Positions 31,101 through 41,696 of a stretch of 64,000 nucleotides of DNA are shown one piece after another. Each line of letters begins with the position of its first letter. The first letter of the stretch is position 1. The notes beneath the pieces were generated by a model. It made no database searches and had not been told where the DNA came from. It worked only from the letters and a program-made list of their open reading frames with translations. Source of the stretch: Ceratobasidium sp. AG-K (lineage: Eukaryota; Basidiomycota; Agaricomycetes; Cantharellales; Ceratobasidiaceae). The translations under genes were made by a program, and so were the position numbers. Where the stretch lies: contig JAWNGF010000010.1 in the NCBI GenBank assembly GCA_037039685.1, positions 930,001 through 994,000 on the forward strand. The letters are read 5' to 3'.

Positions 31101-31586
31101 CTCTTCACTGAAGACATTGGCAAATTCCTTGAATTCCTCGGGTAGGTCGTCTATGGAGGCCGCTTTAGCTTGGATGGGTTCTGGCCGCCACGATATGTGC
31201 TTTGTTTTCCAGTCGATGACTGGGTTTGCTTCTTCTAACCATTCCAGTCCTAGGATAAGTTTAGTTTCCCCAGTAGGCATAGCAAATAAGACTTGTTTGA
31301 AGGTTCTTCCTTCCACGTCTAGTTCCAGCTTAGCTTTGAAGCGTATTTGGTGCGAAAGTTCCTTCCCTTGGATACCGATTACTTTTCTCGGAGTGGATAG
31401 TTCTATGAGAGGAATACTGTTGGATCGAGCCCAGGAGATGTCCAAGGAATTTCTAGATGCTCCAGAATCGATGAGAGTTGGGATAAGTTCTGTGATTCCG
31501 GCAACATTTGCGTAAACAATGGTTGACTCATTTGTTGCTCTAAAGTACATTGTTTCCGTTGCCGGTTTTTTGGTCTCTCCACACAC
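27894..31586 (-). CDS. pol: A3 Pol polyprotein, 1230 aa
   Basis: Uninterrupted -1 frame of gag. The first codon listed is GTG at 31586; a frameshift from gag is expected because the nearest ATG is 12 codons in. Protease DSGAS at residues 40-44. RT YIDD near 346. RNase H TDASGVAMGA near 494. Integrase: HHCC region from about 710; Asp in VVVDQFSRM, Asp in SDRGTTF, Glu in TDGITERIN. Chromodomain near 1075-1125 (YEVEKILDW...RVRWKGYGSEED). The last ~100 residues overlap ORF3 and are low complexity. All catalytic motifs are present, so a functional Pol is plausible even though gag is damaged. Confidence 0.92.
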   Translation of the reverse strand: MCGETKKPATETMYFRATNESTIVYANVAGITELIPTLIDSGASRNSLDISWARSNSIPLIELSTPRKVIGIQGKELSHQIRFKAKLELDVEGRTFKQVLFAMPTGETKLILGLEWLEEANPVIDWKTKHISWRPEPIQAKAASIDDLPEEFKEFANVFSEEKFKRIPDHRPYNCAIDFKEGAELPKPARPIPLSPAESIALREYLDEEIAAGKIQPSKSPIASPCFFVKKPVDQKNPGAVRQLRLVQDLRGVNAITKDNRFPMPLMEDLLDKIKDAKIFSKIDLRMGFNNVRIREGNEWKTAFRTKEGLFEYVVMPFGLKNAPAIFQRYMNHIFHDLIDVCVIVYIDDILVFSKDRSQHTMDVRRVLKILLEENLFAKLPKCEFFVTKLTYTGLGISNSGISMDKEKVKAIKEWKEPRTVKQVQAFLGFANFYRRFVPNFSQLAKPLTTLTRKESKWEWGDNQQEAFEALKTEISKEPTLRHPNPDKPFFLETDASGVAMGAILSQRQDDGYLHPIAFLSKSFNEAQLNYDVHNKELMAIIESLTHWRQYLKGTKDPITIYTDHRNLQFWKEARTFNRRHARWHQLLASYNFDIIYRPGILSSKPDLLSRQSDHEDTPTPEQVMIAVEKFKGFMGQVDTDIIETIREAQETDKGLAQIIKICKSRETLPKTLQHSAKDYDFKEGLLWFKGRIYVPEDKESRLAIMRVHHDSKIAGHQGQARTLELILRRYFWPGMKQSVNRYVESCETCQWMKGSKSIAPIKPLEIPKGPWEDIVFDFIVKLPKSKGADSILVVVDQFSRMAHFIPCKESHTASDLANLFVTNVWKLHGFPKSTISDRGTTFNSKLMKAIYEKIGTIPGFSTAYHPQTDGITERINQWMEGWLRSFVNYRQDDWADLLPIAEFSYNLQKHCVTGSSPFEIVYGREPLWNISAEESQVLEANSITEKWRKIHDEAIASMENQRLPEEEPRNEYKEGDLVWLLGRNIQTKRPSKKLDNKKHGPFVVKRRIGSHAYELTLPTTMRVHTVFHIDLLSPYKEDTEFSQNQPRPPPIITEEGEEEYEVEKILDWKETKDGLFYRVRWKGYGSEEDTEQRAEDFGHLSKIIKDFLHRHPKAPTPSNYIPGKIKGRGGAIDSDICKTCNYSRTHSHLYSLNLFCSPPCLPSPITPSPTTSPASSRDLPLPRQGSLTPELPSMSSRGRNKAREECTSEPRTTSSTRTWGNSSGSEKNG

Positions 31587-31588
31587 AG

Positions 31589-33588
31589 TTAGAGGGAGAC
31601 CCCTTCTTTTCCCGAGTCTTCCGTAATTGTTGCCTCCCTTCCTTTAATGTTAGGTTCCGTTGTTATCCATTCCTTGGACGGGCATTTGAATGAACGGTGT
31701 CCTTCCTGCCTGCATTTCAAGCAGCAGTTGCTTGCTATCCTTGCTTTGTATACTTTGTCAGGTAGTCGTTTTGTAGAGGATTGTCCGCTAGCGGTTGGTT
31801 GGGCTGCTTTCTTCCCAGTAGAGGTCTTGATTTGTTGCAATTTCTGGTCGATAGAGATTGCGATTGAGATCCACCAGTCAAGAGAAAGTTCTTGTTCTGT
31901 CCCATCTTCATTGATCAGGGTTAGTTCAAAACAAGCTAGCTTTGTTTTGACCTCGGACTTCAACCCTTCCTTGAATTGGTTGATCAGGGCTTCCTGTCCC
32001 CAATTTACGTCTACCAGAAGGTATCGGAATTCCGAAGCATAGTTTGCTACCGAGTTGGTTTGTTTGCATTTTCGGATTTCCGATTTGGCTTTAGCTTTCT
32101 TGTTAGGGTCGCTGAACTGTTCCATGAAGTGTCCTTTGAAACTCTCCCATGAGACCAGATTTTGGTTGTTTCCTCCTTGGTTAAGCAATTGTAGGAGTAC
32201 TTGTGCCCAGTGGGTGGCAGCTTTGTTCGCAGACTTGAAGTTGGCTAGAGCTTCGCGGATCCTTTCTTTGCCGGAGGTGTATTGATCGCCTAGACGTACA
32301 AAGTAGCTCTCCATTTGTGTGATGAACACTTCGGCACCTTCTCCTTTCTTTCCGTCAAAGGCTTCTGGACGAGTCACCTTGGGACGACGTGGTCTGCTAT
32401 CAATGTTTGGGTTCTCAGTCAGTCGTTGGATTCTTAATTCTAATTCGTTGATTCGGGTAGATTCCGCGTTTGGATGTGGTGGAGAATTTGATTGTCTGGA
32501 GGGGATCCCATGGAGAGACGCTTCGTCCATTTCTTCTCGCATGTTGTTGATAGTTTCCTGAACTTCCGTGATTTTGGTGGTAAAGGAGGTTCCTTCCTGT
32601 CATAAGGTTTCTAATCCTTGTGTTACTGCCTCGTTCCATTCGAGTTGCCCTTGTCTGGTAGTGTTGAGTTCTTCGTGTACATTGTTCACTAGTCCTTGAG
32701 TGTTGGTGACCTCATTTCGAAGGCGGGTTACGTCTTGACCGACTAAGAAGGAATTATGTTTGCCATTTCTTGCTGAGTTCAGAATGTCCGTCAAGGTGCC
32801 TTGTAGGGTGTTGATGGAGTTGTTAAAGATTTGCTGGTTGTTAGCTAGAACTTGTGTGGCCTGTTCTAGGCCGCTAAGCCTTCGATCTATCGTGACTCTC
32901 ATTCCGTCTATAACCCTAAGGGTGGCGTTGTGTCTTCCTTCCAGAAGGTCGTCCAGGTCGTCTAAATTACTGATTACAGTTCTGCTGCTAGAGCTGGAAC
33001 TTGAACTTGAGCTTCCTGAATCGCCGGTGCTTTGTTGTACCGGGCCAACTGTCCGGAGTAACCTTGTGGAACATACGGTGGTGCTGGAATCGCTGGTGTG
33101 ACTGGCTGGGAAGCCACGGGGATTGGTCCTGCGTTGGTGATGGTTCCTCCAATTTGGGGAACTGTAGGGACATTGGGAATGTGTGGTGTAGGAGGGGGTC
33201 TAATGGGAGCAAGTGACACGCCCCCATGAGCCTCAGGTTGGGGAGAAAAGAACAGCCTCCTAGTCCCTAGTGGCCACAAAGGGCGTGATGGCCCTGGACT
33301 TCCAGTTGGAATGGAAATTGCAGCTGGAGTGGGGTCATTTGTGAGATCTCCCGGTTCCCTATTTGTGATAGTAGGTTCTTCCTCTTGTACAGTTGTCATG
33401 TCGGTGATGCCGAAAGCTCCCGGCATTGATGTTTGACTTTGGGAGCGTGATTGGGCAGGACCTCCCGCTTGAATTTGTGCGATATCTTGTTTGTTTAGTG
33501 ATCCTGTGGGCCTTGCCGCCCGACTAGGTCCTCTTCTTGTTGATATAGTGGATGAGGGGCGTGACCCTCCATCTTCTTGAATAGACAT
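31589..33588 (-). pseudogene. gag: A3 gag, one frameshift and one stop
   Basis: Sense ATG at 33588, stop at 31589-31591. A 1-base loss near 33045-33055 (A5 has one more C in a C run) shifts the frame after about 180 residues. TGA at 32600-32602 replaces CGA. Otherwise it matches A5 Gag: Pro-rich N-terminus, Ser-rich tract, coiled-coil, capsid-like domain, and zinc knuckle CLKCRQEGHRSFKC near 31695-31740. Gag damage with intact pol suggests recent inactivation. Confidence 0.87.
31607..31613 (-). promoter_or_regulatory. A3 gag-pol -1 frameshift heptamer
   Basis: Sense G GGA AAA (plus strand ttttccc), six codons before the gag stop and in the correct register for the pol frame. Confidence 0.68.
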
Positions 33589-33601
33589 GTTTGTATTGTT
33601 A

Positions 33602-33613
33602 AGCTTGTTTTGT
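33602..33613 (-). promoter_or_regulatory. A3 primer-binding site (self-priming type)
   Basis: Sense ACAAAACAAGCT, 2 nt after the 5' LTR, is the exact complement of the AGCTTGTTTTGT segment inside the same LTR (around 33775-33786 on the plus strand). Confidence 0.75.
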
Positions 33614-33615
33614 AA

Positions 33616-34072
33616 TGTTGTAAGCTTCTTCTTAGTGGCTATCAGACAAGCCGCAATGGAGAGTGGACGGCACTAAGACCTAAGTTACCTCTTGAACCGC
33701 AACACACTTAAGTGTCTGTAGGCCCTTGAGGGTAGGGGTGGTTCAAAGTGTCACTCAAAGGGGATGTTTGACAAGACAAAACAAGCTGGGGTTACCAGGC
33801 TTGTTGGTCCTCTATATATATATCAAAAAGTAGCCGAGTCATACAAGGCGCAGCCACACGAGTCAAACGAGAAAGCCAGTCAGGAGTGTCCGTGTGAGTC
33901 ATGCTGTATGAACAGACATGACTCGTACAAAGCACAGCCGCGTTACACAATGTAACAGTATAACCACAAGAAGGTGGCAACGCAGCAGACAGAACGGGGA
34001 ACGTAACACAAAGAGGGAAGACAGGAGGGCGCGACAACGGGCAAGTCCGATGGAGTGAGCTAGCTCACGACA
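33616..34072 (-). repeat. A3 5' LTR
   Basis: 457 bp. It keeps CpG at nine sites where the partner LTR has TpG or CpA. Confidence 0.93.
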
Positions 34073-35028
34073 ATCCAAGAGGCCATCAACAACAAGCGCA
34101 AACAGATGGATGAAGCATCCCTACATGCTGTATCACCTCCCACCCCAAAGCAGAATCTACTAGAATTGACAAGTTGGAACAAAGACATTGTCAGCTCACA
34201 GAAAATCCTGACAACAGAAGGGAAACTAGGTGTCCAAAAATAACTAGACCAGAAGCCTTTGATGGGAAGAAAGGAGAAGGAGCAGAGATGTTCATCACCC
34301 AGATGGAAAGTTACTTTGTCAGGTTGGGTGACCAATACAGTTTGGGACAAGAACAAATTAGAGAAGCATTAGCCAATTTCAAATTGGATAACAGGTCTGC
34401 TACACATTGGGTGCAGGTGTTACTCTGATCTATGAACAAAGGAGTTCCAGACCCAAACCTAAGGTCATGGGAAACATTCAAGACACACTTCATGGAGCAA
34501 TTCAGTGACCCTAACATGAAGGCCAAGGCAGAGGCCAAAATCCAAAAAAGCAAGCAGATCAACTCAGTAGCAAATTATGCAATGGAATTCTGCTTTCATA
34601 TTGTTGATGTGAATTGGGGGGAAGAAGCTCTTATCAACCAATGCAATGAAGGACTCAAGCTGGAAATCAAAACAGAATTGGCATGGTTTGAACTCTCCCT
34701 TATCAACAAGGATGGAACCAAAAGGTGCCTTAACCTTAATCAATGGATCACTCTTGCAATTTCTATTGATCAGAAATTGCAACAGATCAAGGCCTCTACC
34801 AGAAAGAAAACACCTCAATTGACCACTAGCAGACAAACCTCTATGGAGCTGTTGCCAGACAAAGTATACAAGGCAAGGATAGCATCAAACCAATGTCTGA
34901 AGTGCAGACAAGAGGGTCACCGTTCACTCAAATGCTTGTCCAAGGAGTGGATAACAACCAAACCCAATGTAAATGGAAGAGAAGGAACAATCATAGAAGA
35001 ATTGGGAAAAGAAGGGGTCTCCCTCTAA
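34073..35028 (+). pseudogene. gag: A2 gag part 2
   Basis: Capsid-like domain and zinc knuckle CLKCRQEGHRSLKC in one frame ending TAA 35026-35028. TGA at 34426-34428 lies at the same codon as the TGA in A1, where A5 has CGA. The heptamer GGGAAAA is kept at 35004-35010. Confidence 0.87.
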
Positions 35029-38000
35029 CTGTGTGTGGAGAGACCAAAGAACTGGCAGTGGAAACAATGTACTTTAGAGCAACAAACAAATCAGCCATTG
35101 TTTACACAAGTGTTGCTGGAATCACAGAACCTATCCCCACTCTCATCAATTCAGGAGCATCAAAAAACTTCATGGACATCTCCTGGGCTTGCTCCAACAA
35201 TATTCCACTCATTGAACTTTCCACTCCATGTAGAGTAATTGGCATCCAGGGAAAGGAACTCTCACACCAAATACAATTCAAAGCCAGGCTGGAACTGGAC
35301 GTAGAGGGAAGAACCTTCAAACAAGTCTTCTTTGCTATGCCTACTGGGGAGACCAAACTCATACTAGGGCTAGTGTGGTTAGAAGAAGCAAACCCCGTTA
35401 TCAACTGGAAAACAAAGCACATATCATGGCAAACAGAGCCATTCCAGGCAAGAATGGCCTTGATAGACGACCTACCAGAAGAATTCAAGGAATTTGCCAA
35501 CATGTTCAGCAAAGAAAAATGCAAAAGGATTCCACATCATCATCCATACAACTGTGCCATTGACTTTAGGGAAGGGGCCAAACTTCCAAAACCGGCCAGA
35601 CCAATCCCACTCTCTCCAGCTGAATCAATTGCACTAAGGGAGTACCTGGATGAGGAAATTGCAGCTGGAAAAATTTGACTAAGCAAATCACCCATTGCTT
35701 CACCTTGTTTCTTTGTAAAGTAGCCAATGGATCCAAAGAACCCAGGAGCAGTATGCCAATTACAGCTTGTTCAAGATCTCAGGGGAGTAAATGCTATTAC
35801 AAAGGATGACAGACTCCCAATGCCTTTGATGGAAGATCTCTTGGACAAAATCAAGGACACAAAAATTTTCTCCAAGATTGATCTGCGCATGGGATTTAAC
35901 AATATCAGGATTAGGGAAGCGGCTAAATGGAAGATGGCCTTCAGAACCAAGGAAGGCCTGTTTGAATATGTTGTCATGCCATTTGGACTAAAAAACGCAC
36001 CAGCCATATTCCAAAGATACATGAACCACATCTTCCATGATCTTATTGATGTATGCGTTAAAGTATACATTGACAACATCCTGGTCTTCTCCAAGAACAG
36101 AAGTCAACATACTGTTGTCATAAGCTTCTTCTTGGTGGCTATGAGACAAGCTGCAATGGAGAGTGGACAGCACTAAGACCTAAGGGACCTCTTGAATTGC
36201 ACCACACTTAATTGGCTGTAGACTCTTAAGGGTAGGGGTGGTTCAAAGTGTCACTCAAAGCGGATGTTTGACAAGACAAAACAAGCTGGGGTTACCAGAC
36301 TTGTTGGTCCTCTATATATATTCAAGAAGTGGCCGAGTCATACAACACACAGCCATGCAAGTCAAGCAAGTCAACCAATCAGGAGTGTCCATGTGAGTCA
36401 TGCTGTATGAACAGACATGACTTGTACAAAAGCACAGCCGCATTACACAGTGTAACAGAAGGAACCACAAGAAGGCGGCAATGCGGCAAATGGAAACGGA
36501 AACACAACACAAGGCAAAGTACAGGTGGGCAAGAGAACAGGCAAGTCCAATGGAGGGAGCTGGCTCACAACAACTGTGGACATCAGGAAGGTGTGAAAAA
36601 TCTTACTGGATGAAAACCTATTTGCAAAACTCCCAAAATGCGAATTCTTTGTCACCAAGTTAACATATACCAGACTTCAAATCAGCAACTCAGGTATCTC
36701 AATGGAGGAAGAGAAGGTCAAAGCAATAAAGGAATGGAAAGAGCCAAAGACAGTCAAGCAGGTTCCAGCATACCTAGGATTTGCAAACTTCTACTGAAGA
36801 TTCATACCTAATTTTAGCCAATTAGCAAAACCCTTGACAACCTTGACAAGAAAGGATAACAAATGGGAATGGGGAAATGATCAACAAGAAGCTTTTGAAT
36901 CTCTGAAAGCAGAAATCAGCAAAGAACCCACACTACACCACCCTGATCCTGACAAACCTTTCTTCTTGGAAACGGATGCAAGCAGAGTGGCAATGGGGGC
37001 AATCCTGTCTCAAAGGCAAGACAATGGCTACCTACACCCTATTGTGTTCCTGTCAAAATCCTTCAATGAGGCTCAACTCAACTACAATGTCCATGACAAG
37101 GAAGTCATGGCAATCATAGAATCATTGACACACTGGAGGCTATACCTTGAAGGAACAAAGGAACCTATCACAATATACACTGATCACAGGAACCTACAGT
37201 TCTGGAAGGAAGCAAGGACATTCAACCGTCAACATGCAAGATGGCATCAATTATTGGGTTCCTATAACTTTGATATCATATACCAAGCTGGAATCCTTTC
37301 ATCAAAACCAGACCTATTGTCAAGGCGGTCAGACCACAAGGAAATCCCCACACCCAAACAAGTTATGATATCTGTCAAAAGGTTTAAAGGATGTATGGGA
37401 CAAATAGACACAGACAGTATAGCAACAATCAAGGAAGCACAGGAAACAGATGAAGGACTGGCACAAATCAAAGAGATCTGCAATTCAAGGGAAATGTTAC
37501 CTAGAAGCCTCCAACACAGTGCAAAAGACTACGACTTCAAGGACGGACTAATATGGTTCAAAGGAAGGATTTACATTCCAGAAGACAAAGAAGCCAGACT
37601 GGCCATCATGCAGGTGCACCACGACTCAAAGATTGCAGGTCATCAAGGACAGGCCAGGATGTTGGAGCTAATATCAAGAAGATACTTCTGGCCAGGAATG
37701 AAGCAAAGCATAAACAGATACGTGGAATCCTGCAAGACCTGCCAGCAAACAAAGGGATCAAAATCAATAATTCCAATCAAGCCTTTAGAAATTCCAAGAG
37801 GGCCCTGGGAGGACATCACATTTGACTTTGTAGTGAAATTGCCAAAGTCCAAAGGGTTGGATAGCATCATGGTAGTGGTAGATTGATTCTCAAGAATGGC
37901 ACACTTTGTACCCTGCAAGGAATCTCACACGGTGAGCAACCTTGCAAACCTTTTTGTCACAAACATTTGGAAGCTACACAGTTTCCCAAGAAGCACTAGC

Positions 38001-39359
38001 TCAGACCAAGGAACTACTTTCAATTCAAAACTAATGAAGGCCATTTACAAGAGGATTGGAACTAGCCCAAGTTTCAGCACTGCCTACCATCCTCAGACAG
38101 ATGGGGTAATGGAAAGAATCAACCAATGGATGGAAGGCTGGCTACAAACTTTTGTCAACTACCGGCACAACAATTGGGTGGGCTTGTTACCAATTGCAGA
38201 ATTTAGTTATAATCTGCAGACGCACTGTGTAACAAGAAGTTCTCCTTTCACAATTGTGTACAGCAGAGAACCACTGTGGAACATATCATCAGAGGAAACA
38301 ATGGTTCCTGAAGCAAACAACATTACCAAAAAATGGCATAGCATCCACAACAAAGCAATCGCATCAATGGAAAGCCAAAGGCTCCCAGAAGAAAGGCCAA
38401 AAATCGAGTACCAAGAAGGCAAACTAGTATGGCTGTTGGGAAGAAACATCCAATCAAAGAGACCCTCAAAGAAGCTGGATAACAAAAAGCATGGCCCATT
38501 TGTAATAAAACAAAAGATAGGGTCACACGCTTACAAGCTCAGTTTGCCAGCAACAATGAGGGTACACCCTGTATTCCATATTGACTTACTTAGCCCTTAC
38601 AAGGAAGATACGGAATTCAGAAGAAACCGACCCCAACCACCGCCGGTCACAATGGAAGAAGGAGAAGAGGAATATGAAGTTGAAAAGATCCTGGACTGGA
38701 AAGAAACAAAGGATGGACTATTCTACAGGATCAGATGGAAGGGGTATGGAGACAAAGAAGACATGGAACAAAGGGCAGAAGACTTTGGTCACCTGTCCAA
38801 GATCATCAAGGACTTTCTATGCCAACACCCTGGGGCTCCAGCACCATCCAACTACGTTGCAGGGAAGATAAAAGGGAGGAGGACCATGATCTGGAGTGAC
38901 ATCTGCAAAACTTGCTCATACTCATCCTCCAACCACAACCTATTTGCTCTCAACCTTTTCTGCAACTCACAATGCCTGCCATCACCTGCTCCACCATTGC
39001 CAACAACCTTATCCGCGTCCTTGAAGGACCAGCCTTCCAAATGGTGTGCATCCTGGACTCAGGAGCCGCCCTCTACATCTTCAAATGCTCCCAGCAAGGT
39101 TCTGGACACATGCAATTCCATGCATCAGACGACATGCTCCACTCAGACCTGGGCAAATTCCAATGGGTGGGGAAAAAATGGCCAACACGGATGCAACTTC
39201 AGCAAAAGGACATATTTGTGTGCCAAGGATGCATGGCCTTTCAGGTCTCTGAGGTTGTCCTGTTGTCCACTCACATGCTTGGAGTGGTGGAGTGGGGCCA
39301 AGAAGGGACCTACAGCAGCAAATGGGTCCCCGGATACAAGGGGAGGCCACCATCTTTGA
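35029..39359 (+). pseudogene. pol: A2 pol, several stops
   Basis: All in one frame, -1 of gag. Protease motif N-S-G-A-S (Asp lost). The RT motif reads YIDN near 36065-36076, so the second catalytic Asp is also lost. Integrase and chromodomain are recognisable. Stops at 35676-35678, 35721-35723, 36795-36797 and 37884-37886, plus one just right of the solo LTR, interrupt it. The solo LTR plus its duplication is 462 bp, so it adds no frame change. The end of the frame overlaps ORF3. Inactive. Confidence 0.88.
36116..36572 (-). repeat. Solo family A LTR inside A2 pol
   Basis: 457 bp in reverse orientation with exact duplication actgt (36111-36115, 36573-36577). No internal sequence remains, as expected after recombination between the LTRs of a full element. 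Confidence 0.93.
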
Positions 39360-39736
39360 GGCCCCATTGGAACAACGCCTGGGACGCAAACTTTGAGAAG
39401 GACCTGGCAGACTGGAGGATGGAAAGGGGGTGCTACCAAAGGGAGAACTTTGAATGGAAGCCATACTGGTGGCAGGAGAAGGATGCAGATGTGTTGCAAT
39501 GGAAGGAGGTGGAGGGTGACCTGCAGACATGCAATAAGGACTTTGTGGAGGAGCAGGAGAGAGTTTTGGACTGGTCAAAGGCAGACTGGACAAAGGAGGA
39601 AACCTGGGAGGAATGGGAAGAGTTCTCGGACAAACTGGGCAACACCGTGTTCAACCCCATTGACTTGACCATTGAGGAGGACAAAGGCCTGGAAGAGCAT
39701 ATGCTTGCAAAAAGCAAAGCTTGTGAAATCCAGTGA
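38972..39736 (+). CDS. A2 third ORF (ORF3), 254 aa, open
   Basis: ATG at 38972 to TGA 39734-39736, the same length as the A3 version, with no stop although A2 gag and pol are broken many times. Replacements against A3 include Arg to Cys, Gln or His, as CpG decay produces. The CxGC motif (CQGC) and the C-terminal NPIDLTIEEDKGLEE are kept. It overlaps the tail of the pol frame in -1 register. It may be only a surviving frame; expression is unknown. Confidence 0.6.
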   Translation: MPAITCSTIANNLIRVLEGPAFQMVCILDSGAALYIFKCSQQGSGHMQFHASDDMLHSDLGKFQWVGKKWPTRMQLQQKDIFVCQGCMAFQVSEVVLLSTHMLGVVEWGQEGTYSSKWVPGYKGRPPSLRPHWNNAWDANFEKDLADWRMERGCYQRENFEWKPYWWQEKDADVLQWKEVEGDLQTCNKDFVEEQERVLDWSKADWTKEETWEEWEEFSDKLGNTVFNPIDLTIEEDKGLEEHMLAKSKACEIQ

Positions 39737-39778
39737 AGTTCGTCCAGGTCCCCTAGACGGACACTTAGGGGGGAGTAA

Positions 39779-40236
39779 TGTCATGAGCCAGCTCCCTCCA
39801 TTAGACTTGCCTGTGTTCTTGCCTGCCTGTACTATGCCTTGTGTTGTGTTTCCGTTTCTGTTTGCCGCATTGCCACCTTCTTGTGGTTCCTTCTGTTACA
39901 CTGTGTAATGCGGCTGTGCTTTTGTACAAGTCATGTCTGTTCATACAGCATGACTCACATGGACACTCCTGATTGGTAGACTGTTATGACTTGTGTGGCT
40001 GCACATTGTATGACTTGGCCACTTTGTTGAATTTATATAGAGGACCAACAAGCCTGGTAACCCCAGCTTGTTTTGACTTGTCAAACATTCCCTCTGAGTG
40101 ACACTTTGCACCACCCCTACCCTCAAGAGTCTACAGCCACTTAAGTGTGGTGTGATTCAAGAGGTATCTCAGGTCTTAGTGCCATCCACTCTCTCTCACT
40201 ACTTGTCTCATAGCCACCAAGAAGAAGCTTATGACA
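39779..40236 (+). repeat. A2 3' LTR
   Basis: 458 bp, TGTCATGAGCC...CTTATGACA, preceded by the polypurine tract (ttaggggggagtaa, 39765-39778). The next bases, tgttt, belong to D2 gag and would be its target duplication. Confidence 0.9.
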
Positions 40237-41240
40237 TGTTTTGACTTGGGCAAGCGCCTTATCCTTTTGCCAATAGACTTCAACCTGTTCAATTTTGCCA
40301 AAAGCTAATTCCCACTTGCATTGGAAGATGTCTAGATCTGTAAAGATCATTTGGGGAAGGCCTGCATTGTGTAGATCCTGGAAAGCACAAATCCAGTCAA
40401 CAGCCAACCCACGCAGATAGGAAATGATAAGACAATTTTTTTTTCATCAGAAGCCATGGTGTAATGAGAATTGGCAATGTAGTTAGCACAGGAGTAAGTG
40501 AAGTCCCTGGCTTTGGCTCCTTGTTCACCATGGAACTCTGTTGGTTTAGATGCCACTGATTTCTCTGTTCTTCCAAAGATTGAGCTAGTTGGTGCCATTG
40601 TTCTAGAGGAGGGTGGTGCAAATTGCATCATTGATCCCCTAAGTCCTTGTGTTGTTGTTCCTCCTCCTAGTGACAGCCCTAGTTGACTGGTTGTTATGGT
40701 ATTGGGTTGCCCTGAGATTGTCCCACTAGGTCCTGTGGTGCTTCCACCTGCTGCAATCCCTTGGGCCCAAATAGCATCCATTGTGAGTCCATGTTGATTG
40801 GTTAACTCATTGTATAGTTTGCGGTTCTGATCCAAAATTTCCGCCAGCTGTTCAATGCAAATGTTTCTGTCATCCCTGTCATGTAGGATCCATTGTTTGA
40901 CATGTTCCAGCTGTTCTGCCATGAGGCTTTGACGCAGTAACATTTCCTTGAGAATATCAAGAATTTGTTTTTGGAAATTGCTTTCATTGGTTTCCCACCA
41001 GGTGTCACCTTTATAGCGGTTGATTGCAGGGGAAGGGGGTCTTGATTTGGCATCAAAGGTTTTGTAGGGGGTGGGTTGAGATTGAATAGTGGTATCTCCT
41101 GCAGATCCTTCCTCATCACCTTCTTTTTTTGATGGGGGAGGTTTTGAGAAACAGGTTTGATGATATGGAGTTTCAGGGGCTGGTGGTGCCAGAGGCCCTT
41201 TGCCTTTTAGGGATGTGGATGGGATCAACATTGATGCCAT
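40237..41240 (-). pseudogene. gag: D2 gag, 5' part, divergent family D copy
   Basis: Sense ATG at 41240. Uninterrupted for about 270 codons, then frame-broken near 40430. The capsid-like segment (KPTEFHGEQGAKARDFTYSCANYI) matches D1 Gag (KPPEYNGERGQKARDFTFACNLYI), but the N-terminal region differs widely. The 3' end stops at the A2 LTR, so zinc knuckle and pol are missing from the window. Confidence 0.82.
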
Positions 41241-41696
41241 GGTTTGTCTCTAAGATTCTGCCAAATTTGATCAACTCCTGTTGGACATTAGCTATAATAA
41301 ATGCACTTCCTGGTGCACTCCAACCAAATCTGGCTAGTAGTGTTGGTAGAAAGTATGTCCCCTGGGTAGAGATGGAATGTGTAGGGGGAACCTAGTTGAC
41401 AATAGGTCCAAGGCAGAGGTATCAGAGGTCCTTGTTCCAATAGAATATGTGAGCAGCGCTTCCTGATTAGGTGGCAACAGCTCAGTGATATCAGAGGATA
41501 GGGGATGTCATCAACAGGCTAATGGGTGTGAGCTGCAGTATGCCTTGACATGTGAATGGTGCAGGGGGGAGATGGGGATGTTAGCTGATCAATGGTGAAG
41601 GGTGTGCAATGCTCAGAGATGACCTGGTGATGAAAGACCTGGTTCTAACAGCAGCATGGGCTGTATCTGCAACAAAGGCAAGAAGACTTGTTCTAG
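41241..41696 (-). other. D2 untranslated leader and primer site
   Basis: 456 bp between gag ATG and LTR. Next to the LTR (41681-41694 on the plus strand) lies a primer site that matches the D LTR self-primer at 13 of 14 positions. Confidence 0.65.

Larger units (their letters stand above)
26845..34072 (-). mobile_element. Complete Ty3/gypsy element A3, minus strand
   Basis: 7,228 bp with two 457-bp LTRs and an exact 5-bp duplication atcca (26840-26844, 34073-34077) inside A2 gag. I count ten LTR differences, nine of them CpG against TpG/CpA. Pol (1230 aa) and ORF3 are open. Gag has one 1-base deletion and one TGA, so A3 is probably not autonomous now. Confidence 0.95.
34073..40236 (+). mobile_element. 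Ty3/gypsy element A2, right segment
   Basis: Continuation of A2 from 26844 (duplication atcca): rest of gag, pol, ORF3, polypurine tract (39766-39778) and 3' LTR. It is interrupted by a solo A LTR at 36116-36572. CpG-poor and heavily mutated. On the right it joins D2 gag, into which A2 appears to have inserted. Confidence 0.9.

Noticed and set aside
39081..39593. 170-aa minus-strand frame opposite A2 ORF3
   Set aside because: It mirrors the codon pattern of ORF3 on the other strand. The Trp-rich sense frame is shared with A3 and A4; the antisense one has no independent support.
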